From Bacillota bacterium (GTDB taxonomy: Bacteria; Bacillota; Clostridia; Oscillospirales; Oscillospiraceae): DNA of 44,111 nucleotides. The stretch lies in contig JAUMWD010000004.1 of the NCBI GenBank assembly GCA_030529825.1, positions 1 to 44,111 on the forward strand. The letters run 5' to 3'. The notes below the pieces were generated by a model. The model saw nothing but the letters and a program-made list of their open reading frames with translations. It searched no databases and was not told the DNA's origin. Positions 16,192 to 24,619 of this stretch are shown piece after piece. A program made the translations under genes and the position numbers. Numbering within the stretch: position 1 is the first letter of the stretch; each line of letters starts with the position of its first letter.

Positions 16192-17423
16192 AAAAGAATA
16201 ATATTCTTAAGAACGGCGCTGTTCAGTCGCTGCTGTCTTCACTTGTCTGCGTCATTCTTGGCGTTTTCATCGGATACATAGTACTGCTCTTCATTAATCC
16301 CGCCGGAGCATGGGATGCCATCACCGCAGTCGTCAAAGGCTTCTTCTACTGGCCCGCCGGCCCCATGCGCACCAAATATCTATCAGAAACCATTGTATAC
16401 ACGGTGCCCCTGCTCATGTGCTCCCTGTCCATACTCTTTTCCTACAAAGTTGGTCTGTTCAACATTGGCTGTGCAGGTCAGTATGTTGCAGGTGCAGGCA
16501 TTGCAATCTACTCCGCAATTGCATGGCATTTACCCTGGTATGTCTGCGTTATTCTTGCCGCTTTGGCTGGCGCAGTCCTGGGTGCACTCTCCGGTGCTCT
16601 TAAAGCCTACCGCAATGTTAACGAAGTTATCTCCGGCATCATGCTCAACTGGATTGGCCTTTACGCTGTAAACATGCTGCTGTCCAAGGTCAAAAGCCCC
16701 ACTGCAGAAACCTTCCACATTCTTCATAAAAACCCCAGCGCACTTATTCCCTCTATGGGGCTTGACGCGCTGTTCAACTACAAATATTTCACCATAGCAG
16801 TTCCTATGGCAATCCTTATCGCCATAGCTATCTCCATTATTCTCAACAAAACCAAGTTCGGTTATGAGCTGAGAGCCACCGGCAACAATAAGAACGCTGC
16901 AAAATACTGCGGTATGAAGGAAAAGCAGAACATCATCATAACCCTGCTTATAAGCGGTGCCCTTGCAGGTTTGGGCGCAGCACTGTTCTTCCTCACCGAT
17001 ATCAAGCAGTGGGAAGTTACTCAGTCTAGCGTTCCCAGCATGGGCTTCAATGGCATCGCCGCAGCATTCCTGGGCTGCCTTGACCCCATTGGTTCCATCA
17101 TCTCCTCCTTCTTCATCCAGCACATTACTTATGGCGGCAGTCATGTAAATCTTGATACCTATTGCTCACAGATTTCCGACCTTATCTCCTCCATTATCAT
17201 CTACCTCTGTGGTTTTGTTCTATTCTTCAGATACTTCATGAACACCCGCATTGCCAGAGCCGATGAGCGCAAGGCAGAGCGTGAAAAAGAAGACCAGGCA
17301 GAGAAAGAGCTCATTGCCAGCGAAAGCGCAGCAGCGGAAATAGCTGAGCCTGTGGAAGAGGAAGCAGCTTCCGAATCCCCCCTACCTGTTTCTGAAAACA
17401 CTGACGGAGGTGACGAGAAATGA
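16188..17423 (+). CDS. Nucleoside ABC transporter permease 1 (YufP/NupP-like)
   Basis: The 411-residue protein is a BPD_transp_2-type permease with about nine or ten membrane helices; NIGCAGQYVAGAG and AYRNVNEVISGIMLNWIG are the family motifs, the latter probably the coupling helix that contacts the ATPase. It begins inside the end of the ATPase gene (ATGA). The last 60 or so residues form a charged, mostly Glu/Ala/Lys cytoplasmic tail (from ARADERKAEREK on) that is longer than I expect for this family. Confidence 0.92.
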   Translation: MKKNNILKNGAVQSLLSSLVCVILGVFIGYIVLLFINPAGAWDAITAVVKGFFYWPAGPMRTKYLSETIVYTVPLLMCSLSILFSYKVGLFNIGCAGQYVAGAGIAIYSAIAWHLPWYVCVILAALAGAVLGALSGALKAYRNVNEVISGIMLNWIGLYAVNMLLSKVKSPTAETFHILHKNPSALIPSMGLDALFNYKYFTIAVPMAILIAIAISIILNKTKFGYELRATGNNKNAAKYCGMKEKQNIIITLLISGALAGLGAALFFLTDIKQWEVTQSSVPSMGFNGIAAAFLGCLDPIGSIISSFFIQHITYGGSHVNLDTYCSQISDLISSIIIYLCGFVLFFRYFMNTRIARADERKAEREKEDQAEKELIASESAAAEIAEPVEEEAASESPLPVSENTDGGDEK

Positions 17424-18361
17424 TATTACTTATTCAGTATACCTTAATCTTCGCTTCGGTTCTCATCCTCGTCGCTTTGGGTGGTTGTGTTTCCGAGCAC
17501 TCCGGAGTTATCAACCTGGGTCTTGAAGGCATAATGGTCATCGGCGCGCTGGGTGGAGCTCTTGCAATGAAGTACATGCCCTCAACCACCGGTGCATTTG
17601 CAATGATTCTCGTCACCGTTGTCATGGCAATAGCCGCAGGTGTCATCTACTCCTCCCTGTTGGCGGTTGCTTGTATAAACCTAAAGGCAGACCAGACTAT
17701 CGTAGGCACTGCGCTGAATATGTTGGGTGTTGCAGCTGCCACCGTTATCGTTAAAGCACTCAATACCGCAGCAAACCCCAACGACCACTCCTCCGAGATT
17801 ATCTATGTTCAGCAGAAGAAGGCCTTCCTTGTAAATATCGGAAGCTTTGAGTTTAACTGGTTCATGCTTATTGCAGTTATCGCGCTGATTGTGATTGCAG
17901 TTATGCTTTACAAAACCCGTTTTGGTCTGCGTCTTATGGCTTGCGGCGAGCATCCTCAGGCGGCAGCTTCTGTTGGCATCAATGTTTTCAAGATGCGCTG
18001 GGCAGGCGTTCTGATTTCCGGTGCTCTCGGCGGTCTCGGCGGTCTTGTTTATATCACCGCCGGTGTCAGCCAGTGGAAGTTCGAAAACGGCGTTGCGGGC
18101 TTCGGTTTCCTGGCCCTGGCAGTTATGATTTTCGGTCAGTGGAAGCCCAAGCACATTGCCTGGGCGGCAGTACTCTTCGGTCTCTTCCGTGCTCTGGGTA
18201 ATGTATACTCCGGCTTTGATTTCCTGGACGCTCTCAATATTCCCAGCGGCATATACAACATGATGCCTTACCTGGTGTCCCTCATCGTTCTTGCTTTCAC
18301 CTCCAAGCATTCCCGCGCTCCCAAGGCAGAAGGCATACCCTACGAAAAGGGGCAACGATAG
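17420..18361 (+). CDS. Nucleoside ABC transporter permease 2 (YufQ/NupQ-like)
   Basis: The 313-residue second permease shows the motifs HSGVINLGLEGIMVIGALGG near the start, LKADQTIVGTALNMLG in the middle and RLMACGEHPQAAASVGINV after the central helices, typical of the nucleoside uptake branch. About eight membrane segments are visible. Its ATG overlaps the stop of permease 1 (ATGA), and a strong terminator follows seven bases after the stop, closing the transporter operon. Confidence 0.92.
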   Translation: MILLIQYTLIFASVLILVALGGCVSEHSGVINLGLEGIMVIGALGGALAMKYMPSTTGAFAMILVTVVMAIAAGVIYSSLLAVACINLKADQTIVGTALNMLGVAAATVIVKALNTAANPNDHSSEIIYVQQKKAFLVNIGSFEFNWFMLIAVIALIVIAVMLYKTRFGLRLMACGEHPQAAASVGINVFKMRWAGVLISGALGGLGGLVYITAGVSQWKFENGVAGFGFLALAVMIFGQWKPKHIAWAAVLFGLFRALGNVYSGFDFLDALNIPSGIYNMMPYLVSLIVLAFTSKHSRAPKAEGIPYEKGQR

Positions 18362-18367
18362 CAAATC

Positions 18368-18401
18368 AAAAAACTCCATCCCACCGGGATGGAGTTTTTT
18401 T
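18368..18401. terminator. Bidirectional terminator after the ABC operon
   Basis: AAAAACTCCATCCC and GGGATGGAGTTTTTT form a long stem with a 3-nt loop; A- and T-runs on both sides allow use by both convergent operons. Confidence 0.9.
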
Positions 18402-18407
18402 ATAAGT

Positions 18408-18437
18408 AAAGGCACTTTGCATTGCAAAGTGCCTTTT
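18408..18437. terminator. Second hairpin between the convergent operons
   Basis: AAAGGCACTTTGC pairs with GCAAAGTGCCTTT. The T-runs are short, so it may assist the neighbouring stronger terminator for the minus-strand operon. Confidence 0.6.
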
Positions 18438-18447
18438 AGTATTCTCT

Positions 18448-18906
18448 TTAAAGTGAGCCCACGGAAATCACACCGTAGTAGGCGGCAAGAACCACAAGAC
18501 CTGCAATAATTACGCCTAAAAATATGGCAGGAAGTGCATCCTTCAGCCTCATATTCAGCAGTGAAGCCACAAGTGCGCCTGTCCAACCGCCGGTGCCGGG
18601 TAAAGGGATTGCAACAAGGACCACCAGCCCCCAAAAGCTGTATTCTTTAACGCGCCGGGCCTTTTCTTCACCTTTGCGTTCAAGCCATGCGGTGAATTTT
18701 ACGAGAATATTATGTTTTTTCAGCCAGTTTATTACCTTTCTCGTCAGCAAAATCAGAAACGGAATAGGCAGCATATTGCCCGCAAGTCCGATAAGATATG
18801 CCCAAACCGGTGAAAGGCCGCTTTCTATGCCCACGGGTATGGCTGCCCTTATCTCCAGCACAGGCAAAAGCGATGTGCCGAGGGTATATAGGATTGCTTT
18901 CAGCAT
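18448..18906 (-). CDS. COG2426 small multidrug export-type membrane protein
   Basis: The 152-residue protein matches the PF06695/COG2426 group: LLPVLEIRAAIPVGIE near the start, a loop of basic coiled residues (LERKGEEKARRVKEYSFWG), the PLPGTGGWTGAL motif and a final hydrophobic helix. About four membrane segments are visible. The name 'small multidrug export' is historical; the function is not established, and the repeated PExR/PxPGTGxWTG plan resembles DedA-like half-transporters. It is the last gene of the recJ-relA-dtd block, 17 bp after the metallo-hydrolase gene. Confidence 0.85.
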   Translation of the reverse strand: MLKAILYTLGTSLLPVLEIRAAIPVGIESGLSPVWAYLIGLAGNMLPIPFLILLTRKVINWLKKHNILVKFTAWLERKGEEKARRVKEYSFWGLVVLVAIPLPGTGGWTGALVASLLNMRLKDALPAIFLGVIIAGLVVLAAYYGVISVGSL

Positions 18907-18923
18907 TATTTATCTCCAGAATC

Positions 18924-19565
18924 TTATGAGAAGTTTATCGACGCCATTGCTTCGCGGCAATAGTGATTAAAGCGGCGTTCCCGCTCCAGTGTGGTGCTGT
19001 CCATATGTCCTGGGTACACCTCATAATCACCGGGCAGGTCGCAGAGCTTTTTCAGAGAACGCATCTCGCTGCGGAATCCTCCGCCGGGAAGGTCTGTTCT
19101 TCCGCAGGAGCCTCTGAAAAGAGTATCTCCTGTGAACAGCACATCCTTGTCGGATTTGTTGTCGCCGCAGAGCAGAGTTACGCTTCCCGGGGTATGTCCC
19201 GGAGTTGCAATTACGCCAAAGCGTATGCCTGCAACCTTAACGATGTCACCCTCGTCATAGTATCTTCCGCCCTCAGGCATCTTGAACTTCATGCCACTCA
19301 TGCCTACAGAGTATCCCTCATCACGGGGATTAATATATACGACTGCCCCTGTTTCCTCCATTATGGCCTCTACGGCTCCCACATGGTCATAGTGGCCATG
19401 GGTTAAAAGGATGGTGGTGCATTTGAGCTTATTGCTCTCAATATAGTCAAGAATGGTATTGCTCTCGTCACCCGGATCAATGACAGCACATTCCAGAGTG
19501 TCCTCATCAGTGACAATATAGCAATTAGTCTCCAGCTGTCCTACAGGCAGAGTTTTAATCAGCAT
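18924..19565 (-). CDS. Metallo-beta-lactamase-fold hydrolase (glyoxalase II-like)
   Basis: The 213-residue protein carries the metal-binding LLTHGHYDHVGA (residues about 53-64), TPGHTPGSV, GDTLFRGSCGRTDL and YPGHMDSTT motifs of the MBL fold, all in order and complete for a dinuclear site. Members hydrolyse thioesters such as S-lactoylglutathione or related thiol conjugates; the true substrate in a Clostridium-type cell is unknown. It starts with ATG two bases after dtd, in the recJ-relA-dtd-MBL order widespread in Clostridia. Confidence 0.88.
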   Translation of the reverse strand: MLIKTLPVGQLETNCYIVTDEDTLECAVIDPGDESNTILDYIESNKLKCTTILLTHGHYDHVGAVEAIMEETGAVVYINPRDEGYSVGMSGMKFKMPEGGRYYDEGDIVKVAGIRFGVIATPGHTPGSVTLLCGDNKSDKDVLFTGDTLFRGSCGRTDLPGGGFRSEMRSLKKLCDLPGDYEVYPGHMDSTTLERERRFNHYCREAMASINFS

Positions 19566-19567
19566 AA

Positions 19568-20011
19568 TTACAGCTCCTTTGTATCGAGAATGATTGTAAC
19601 CGGCCCGTGGTTTACTGATTCCACCATCATCTCCGCGCCGAATTCTCCCGTGCCGACCTTAAAGCCTCTGGCTTTGCACTCGGCAACAACCTTTTCATAG
19701 AGAGGAATTGCCTTCTCCGGCCTTGCTGCCTTGGAAAAGCCGGGACGGCGTGACTTGCAATCGGCAAACAGCGTAAACTGGCTGATTATCAGGAGCTCTG
19801 CTCCTGCATCCATGGGATTTACATTCATTTTGCCGTCATCATCGGTAAATATCCTCAAGCCGCAGATTTTATCCGCGATTTTAACAGCATCCTTTTCCTC
19901 ATCCTCCTGATGAACACCCAGTAGCACAAGGAAGCCCTTACCGATACTGCTTTTTTCTTTTCCTCCGATTTCCACGGAGGCACGGTCAACCCGTGTAAGC
20001 ACTGCTCTCAA
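19568..20011 (-). CDS. dtd: D-aminoacyl-tRNA deacylase
   Basis: Dtd removes D-amino acids (and glycine from tRNA-Ala) from mischarged tRNA. The 147-residue sequence has the SQFTLFAD motif in the middle and NHGPVT near the end, which together form the active site with the Gly-cisPro-like element. It begins with TTG at 20011; GGAGG eight bases upstream lies within the last codons of relA, implying coupled translation. Confidence 0.94.
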   Translation of the reverse strand: MRAVLTRVDRASVEIGGKEKSSIGKGFLVLLGVHQEDEEKDAVKIADKICGLRIFTDDDGKMNVNPMDAGAELLIISQFTLFADCKSRRPGFSKAARPEKAIPLYEKVVAECKARGFKVGTGEFGAEMMVESVNHGPVTIILDTKEL

Positions 20012-20015
20012 TTAT

Positions 20016-22259
20016 TTATCCTCCGTTTCTGCTGACCTCGCTCACGCCGCTTATGGATGTGAGCTTGTTGATGACCACACGAAGCTCGTCAAGGCTTCTG
20101 ATTTCCAGCGTGATATTAACAACCGCGCGATTTCCCTCAATATCTCTGGCGTTAAGTGAACGCACCTTGGAGTTAAGGGAATTAAGCACAGTAGCAATGT
20201 CCATAACAAGACCGCTGCGCTCATGGGCCACAACCGTAATGCCCGTGGTATACACCTCGCTGATGTGCTCGGCCCATTCCACCTCTATCCAGCGTCCGAG
20301 GCTTTCGGGATTATCATTGCGGTTAATATAGTTTCTGCAGTCCTTGCGGTGGATGGAAACGCCCTCTCCTCGGGTAATATAACCCACCACATCATCCCCC
20401 GGTATGGGGGTACAGCAGCGTGAGAATTTAATCAGACAGTTGTCAAGGCCTTCAACAAGTATACCGTGAACAGGTCTGATGTTCTTTTTTGCATTGGTTT
20501 CCCTGCGTTCGGCGGCCTCCGTCACCTTCTCAAGCACAGTTTTTTTCTCCGCCAGATGATGAATTCGCGCCAGCTCATCCTTCATTCTGTTGACCGTGCG
20601 TGTTGCCGTCATTCCACCGTAGCCAATGGCGGCGTACATCTCCTCCAATGACGGGCAGGCAATTTTCTTCAAAAGCACGGGAAGAACATCCTCATCGGTA
20701 ATGTCCTCCATGCGCAGTCCGCGGTTTTTAAGCTCGGCTTCAAAAATATCATGGCCACGGAGAATATTCTCCTCCCGCCGTTCCTTTTTGAACCACTGCT
20801 TGATTTTCGTGCGCGCCGAGCCGCTTTTTGCGATATTGAGCCAGTCACGGCTGGGACCCGGTGCGTTCTTTGCGGTACGCACCTCCACAATATCTCCGTT
20901 CTGGAGCACATGATCGAAGGTAACAATTCTGCCGTTTACGGATGCACCCACCATGCTGTTGCCTATAGCAGAGTGAATGCTGTAAGCAAAATCAATGGGT
21001 GTTGCTCCGGCAGGAAGATTTATTACATCGCCTTTCGGTGAGAAAACGAACACCTCGTCGGCGAACATATCTATTTTGAGATTGTGGAAAAAGTCCGTTG
21101 CATCGGATTCCTGCTGACTTTCAAGCAGACGGCGCACCCACGCGAACTTATCCTCATCACCGTTTTTTACTCCCGTGTCGCCCATTTTGTACTTCCAATG
21201 GGCGGCGATGCCGTATTCTGCGGTATGGTGCATATCCCAGGTCCTTATCTGGACCTCAAAGGGAATGCCCTCCGTGCCGATTACGGTAGTATGCACGCTC
21301 TGATACATATTGGGCTTGGGGGTTGAAATATAGTCCTTGAATCTGCCCGGCACGGGCTTGAACATATCATGAATGATACCCAGCACATTGTAGCAGTCCG
21401 GCATGGTATCCACGATCACACGGAAAGCGCAAAGGTCAAAAATTCCGTTGATATCCAGCTTCTGTGCGTACATTTTGCGATAAATGCTGTATATATGCTT
21501 AATTCTGCTGTAAATGGTCGCCTGCAGACCTTCTTCCGTAAGGCGGGCTTTGATTTTTTCCTCCATTTTGGCCATGAAGTCCACAAGGATATCCATGCGG
21601 GAATCAAGGGTATCGGTTATTTCCTTGTAGCCCGTGGGATCGAGATACATGAGGGCGAGGTCCTCAAGCTCCCATTTTGCCCGCTGCATACCAAGTCGGT
21701 GAGCAATGGGCGCATAGATTTCCATGGTTTCAAGGGACTTTGAACGCTGTTTTTCCTCGGTCTGATATGCCATGGTTCGCATATTGTGCAGACGGTCTGC
21801 AATTTTGATGAGGATTACGCGGATGTCCTTGGCCATGGCCATGAGCATCTTGCGCAGATTTTCCATCTGCTCATCTTCCTTGCTGGTATACTGCACGCGG
21901 GTAAGCTTTGTAACACCCTCAACAATGTCTGCCACAGGCTCACCGAACTGATGTGCGATTTCAGAGTAGCCCAGCTCCGTGTCCTCAATAACATCATGGA
22001 GAAGCGCCGCAACTACGGAATCCTCATCCAGGCCCATATCCACGGAAATGTCCGCCGCGGCAATGCAATGAGTTACATAAGGGGAACCGTCACGCCTCAT
22101 CTGTCCCATGTGAGCACGACAGGCGGTTTCATAGGCAGCGCGTATTCTGCCCATATCCATGTCTGCTCCGCTGTCTTTAATTTTCTTTTCGAGGCTCGCA
22201 AACATTGCGTCAGGATCTTTAATGCCGCTTTCCTCTACTGTTGCTCTGTTGTCGTCCAT
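20016..22259 (-). CDS. relA: RelA/SpoT-type (p)ppGpp synthetase/hydrolase
   Basis: This 747-residue Rel makes and degrades the stringent-response alarmone. The HD hydrolase domain shows YVTHCIAAADI, LLHDVIEDTE and KIADRLHNMRT, so hydrolysis should be intact. The synthetase domain has GRFKDYISTPKPNMYQSVHT. A TGS domain (VFVFSPKGDVINLPAGATPI) is followed by a zinc-finger-like CCTPIPGDDVVGY region and a C-terminal ACT domain. The ATG at 22259 is three bases after recJ. Length matches bifunctional Firmicutes Rel. Confidence 0.96.
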   Translation of the reverse strand: MDDNRATVEESGIKDPDAMFASLEKKIKDSGADMDMGRIRAAYETACRAHMGQMRRDGSPYVTHCIAAADISVDMGLDEDSVVAALLHDVIEDTELGYSEIAHQFGEPVADIVEGVTKLTRVQYTSKEDEQMENLRKMLMAMAKDIRVILIKIADRLHNMRTMAYQTEEKQRSKSLETMEIYAPIAHRLGMQRAKWELEDLALMYLDPTGYKEITDTLDSRMDILVDFMAKMEEKIKARLTEEGLQATIYSRIKHIYSIYRKMYAQKLDINGIFDLCAFRVIVDTMPDCYNVLGIIHDMFKPVPGRFKDYISTPKPNMYQSVHTTVIGTEGIPFEVQIRTWDMHHTAEYGIAAHWKYKMGDTGVKNGDEDKFAWVRRLLESQQESDATDFFHNLKIDMFADEVFVFSPKGDVINLPAGATPIDFAYSIHSAIGNSMVGASVNGRIVTFDHVLQNGDIVEVRTAKNAPGPSRDWLNIAKSGSARTKIKQWFKKERREENILRGHDIFEAELKNRGLRMEDITDEDVLPVLLKKIACPSLEEMYAAIGYGGMTATRTVNRMKDELARIHHLAEKKTVLEKVTEAAERRETNAKKNIRPVHGILVEGLDNCLIKFSRCCTPIPGDDVVGYITRGEGVSIHRKDCRNYINRNDNPESLGRWIEVEWAEHISEVYTTGITVVAHERSGLVMDIATVLNSLNSKVRSLNARDIEGNRAVVNITLEIRSLDELRVVINKLTSISGVSEVSRNGG

Positions 22260-22262
22260 AAG

Positions 22263-24275
22263 TCAGCTTCTTGCCTTAAGTTTTTTTATCAGCTCTGAAT
22301 CTTCAAGATTTACCTTTGGTGAGTTTTCGTTAATTTTAGCTCCGTACACACGGCCGTCTTCAGGTGTATGCAGAAGTCCCAGCTCGCAGAATGCCAATAG
22401 GCAGAGGCAGTATTTCTCCGGCTCCACGCCTGCAGGAGCTTGCTTGATTATACCGCCCAGGTCCGAAGCAACTACACCGCCGTCAGACTCAAGCCGTCTC
22501 CATGCTTTTACAAAAACAGAACGGTCGGGGCAATATACTGCGGCCTCGTCGCAGTAGGGCTCTCCCTCAAGTATGCGTTCGCAAAGCTCGGCAGCGTTAT
22601 GACGCTTCAGCGCAATGAGCTGAAGCTGAACATTGCTGCGGAAACGGTACTCGTTAATTTGCGGCGTGAAGGCAATGTCCACGGTGTCGCCCTCACGGGC
22701 GCCCAGCTCCGCCTCCGTACGTGAGAAATAAACACATTCAAAGCATTGGCCGCGATAGCTTATGCTCATACGCAGATGCCTGCCGCCGCCGATGACGGTC
22801 AGCTTCTCTAACCGTGCGCCGCAGATACACAGCACCGGCCTCGGATTTCCGCTGCCGAAGGGCTCCATGAGATTCATGGCCTGAATGCCCTCCATGTTCA
22901 GCATATCAGGGTCTGTAATACTCATATCACAGCTCAAGGTGGGAAGCTCATCAGGTCTGTTATTGACGTAATACTCGGTAAAGGCCTTGCAGAATGGCTC
23001 CAGCTTATCCTTTCGGATATTGAGTCCTGCGGCAAGTGCATGGCCTCCAAAGCCCTCAAGGTATTGGGAACAGGCAGACAGGGCGTCAAATATATTGAAT
23101 CCGCCGTAGCTTCTGCAGGAGCCCTTGCCTTTTTCCCCGTCAAGGCAAATCATAATTGTTGGGAGCGCATATTGCTCGGCGAGCTTTGATGCTGCAATAC
23201 CGATGACTCCCTGATGCCATTTATCGCTGGACAGGACTATGGGCATTTCCTTGTTCTGCTTTTCCATCATGCTGCAGGCATCCTGCCAAATTCCCGTCTC
23301 CAAAGCCTGGCGTCGGCGATTCAGCTCGCAAAGCTCGGCGGCCAACTCTGCCGCCTCATTTTCATCCTTTGTCATCATCAGACGGCAGGCTACATCTACA
23401 CATCCCAAGCGTCCCGCGGCATTTAGTCTGGGAGCAAGGCTGAAGCCTATTGTGGAGGAGGAGATTTTTTTATCTGCTACGCCGGATTCTCTCAGCAGGG
23501 CTTCAATGCCCGGTCTGGGAGAGGCTTCAATTTTTGCAAGTCCCGTTCGCACAATAAATCTGTTTTCACCCACAAGGGGAACTACATCGGCAATTGTGCC
23601 AATGGCCGCAATGTCGGCATAGCGTTCAATGACAGCAGTGCTGTCACCCTCCACAGCGCACACCAGCTTCAAAGCAACACCCACGCCTGCCAAATCCTTG
23701 TTGGGATAAGCGCAGGAGTCCTGCTTCGGATCGATAACGGCGGCCGCCTCGGGCAATGTCTGCTCACGGCATTCGTGATGGTCGGTAATGATGAGGTCAA
23801 CGCCGGCCTCTCTCGCATAGGTCGCCTCCTCTGCCGCAGTAATGCCGCAGTCAACACTAATGATGAGGCTTACGCCCTTTTCCTTCAGAGCAGAAATCGC
23901 CTCACTGTTAAGGCCATAGCCCTCCTCAATTCTGTCGGGAATATAGGGATAGCAGGTCAGTCCCTTTGTGCGGAGCCAGTCGGTAACAAGGCAGGTTGAG
24001 GTAATGCCGTCCACATCGTAATCTCCGTAAACAGCAACAGACTCTTTTCTCTCAATTGCCTCATTTACTCTCCTGACAGCCTCCGGCATCCCCTTCATAA
24101 GCATGGGATTCTCCAGAGTATCTGCGCCGCCATTGAGAAAATGCTCCGCCTCCGCAGGCTGCGTAATGCCGCGAAGCTTCAGCAGTGCTGCAAGCAGCGG
24201 CTTATAGCCGGCGTCAAGCAGCGCCGCCGGAATTTCCGTCGCCGCACTCGCAATTTTCCATTTATTGTAATTCAT
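22263..24275 (-). CDS. recJ: Single-stranded-DNA-specific exonuclease RecJ
   Basis: RecJ degrades single-stranded DNA 5' to 3' in recombination and mismatch repair. The 670-residue protein has the DHH-family metal motifs DYDVDGITS (about 80-88), ITDHHECR and the DHHA1 motif GFGGHALAAGL, followed by an OB-type and a C-terminal domain. The ATG at 24275 was preferred to a TTG two codons upstream; neither has a strong ribosome site. The usual clostridial neighbour apt, often between recJ and relA, is missing here. Confidence 0.94.
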   Translation of the reverse strand: MNYNKWKIASAATEIPAALLDAGYKPLLAALLKLRGITQPAEAEHFLNGGADTLENPMLMKGMPEAVRRVNEAIERKESVAVYGDYDVDGITSTCLVTDWLRTKGLTCYPYIPDRIEEGYGLNSEAISALKEKGVSLIISVDCGITAAEEATYAREAGVDLIITDHHECREQTLPEAAAVIDPKQDSCAYPNKDLAGVGVALKLVCAVEGDSTAVIERYADIAAIGTIADVVPLVGENRFIVRTGLAKIEASPRPGIEALLRESGVADKKISSSTIGFSLAPRLNAAGRLGCVDVACRLMMTKDENEAAELAAELCELNRRRQALETGIWQDACSMMEKQNKEMPIVLSSDKWHQGVIGIAASKLAEQYALPTIMICLDGEKGKGSCRSYGGFNIFDALSACSQYLEGFGGHALAAGLNIRKDKLEPFCKAFTEYYVNNRPDELPTLSCDMSITDPDMLNMEGIQAMNLMEPFGSGNPRPVLCICGARLEKLTVIGGGRHLRMSISYRGQCFECVYFSRTEAELGAREGDTVDIAFTPQINEYRFRSNVQLQLIALKRHNAAELCERILEGEPYCDEAAVYCPDRSVFVKAWRRLESDGGVVASDLGGIIKQAPAGVEPEKYCLCLLAFCELGLLHTPEDGRVYGAKINENSPKVNLEDSELIKKLKARS

Positions 24276-24312
24276 ACACAAACACTACTTTATTTTAATT
24301 TATTATTAGAAT

Positions 24313-24341
24313 ATAATATCAAAAATTATCGTTTTGTGCAA
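24313..24341 (-). promoter_or_regulatory. Promoter of the recJ-relA-dtd operon
   Basis: On the minus strand TTGCAC (24336-24341), a 17-bp spacer and TATTAT (24313-24318) lie about 38 bp before the recJ ATG. Confidence 0.6.
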
Positions 24342-24367
24342 GTATTCAAAGGGCATTTCCTTAATTA

Positions 24368-24396
24368 TTGACATTCTTAACAGGTAATGATAATAT
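24368..24396 (+). promoter_or_regulatory. Promoter of tRNA-Leu
   Basis: A perfect TTGACA (24368-24373), a 17-bp spacer and TAATAT (24391-24396) end 12 bases before the tRNA. Confidence 0.75.
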
Positions 24397-24408
24397 ACTA
24401 TTCGATGT

Positions 24409-24494
24409 GCCGGTGTGGTGGAATGGTAGACACGGCGGACTTAAAATCCTCTGGGGATTTCTCCGTACCGGTTCGAGTCCGGTCACCGGCACCA
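24409..24494 (+). tRNA. tRNA-Leu (anticodon TAA)
   Basis: The 86-nt gene has a perfect acceptor stem GCCGGTG/CACCGGC, discriminator A, encoded CCA, T-arm ACCGG-TTCGAGT-CCGGT, and a long class II variable arm (CTGGGGATTTCTCCGT region). The anticodon loop CTTAAAA gives TAA, reading UUA codons. The anticodon stem GCGGA/TCCTC contains one C-T mismatch at its second pair. Confidence 0.96.
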
Positions 24495-24496
24495 AT

Positions 24497-24532
24497 ATCG
24501 GAGCAAGCTCTTTATTGCTTGCTCCGATTTTC
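24497..24532 (+). terminator. Terminator after tRNA-Leu
   Basis: ATCGGAGCAAGC (24497-24508) and GCTTGCTCCGAT (24517-24528) form a perfect 12-bp stem with a T-rich tail, two bases after the CCA. Confidence 0.9.
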
Positions 24533-24539
24533 TTATTTC

Positions 24540-24597
24540 GGCGATAAAATATTTCCTATGGAATTATCCGTGGCAGTATTATATAATGATTATCGCC
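24540..24597. promoter_or_regulatory. Separated inverted repeat around the transglutaminase gene promoter
   Basis: GGCGATAA (24540-24547) and TTATCGCC (24590-24597) are perfect inverted half-sites 42 bp apart. Between them a TATAAT (24582-24587) with a weak TGGAAT -35 forms the likely promoter. Regulator unknown. Confidence 0.35.
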
Positions 24598-24619
24598 AAA
24601 TTTTCGGAAGGAGAAAGCT

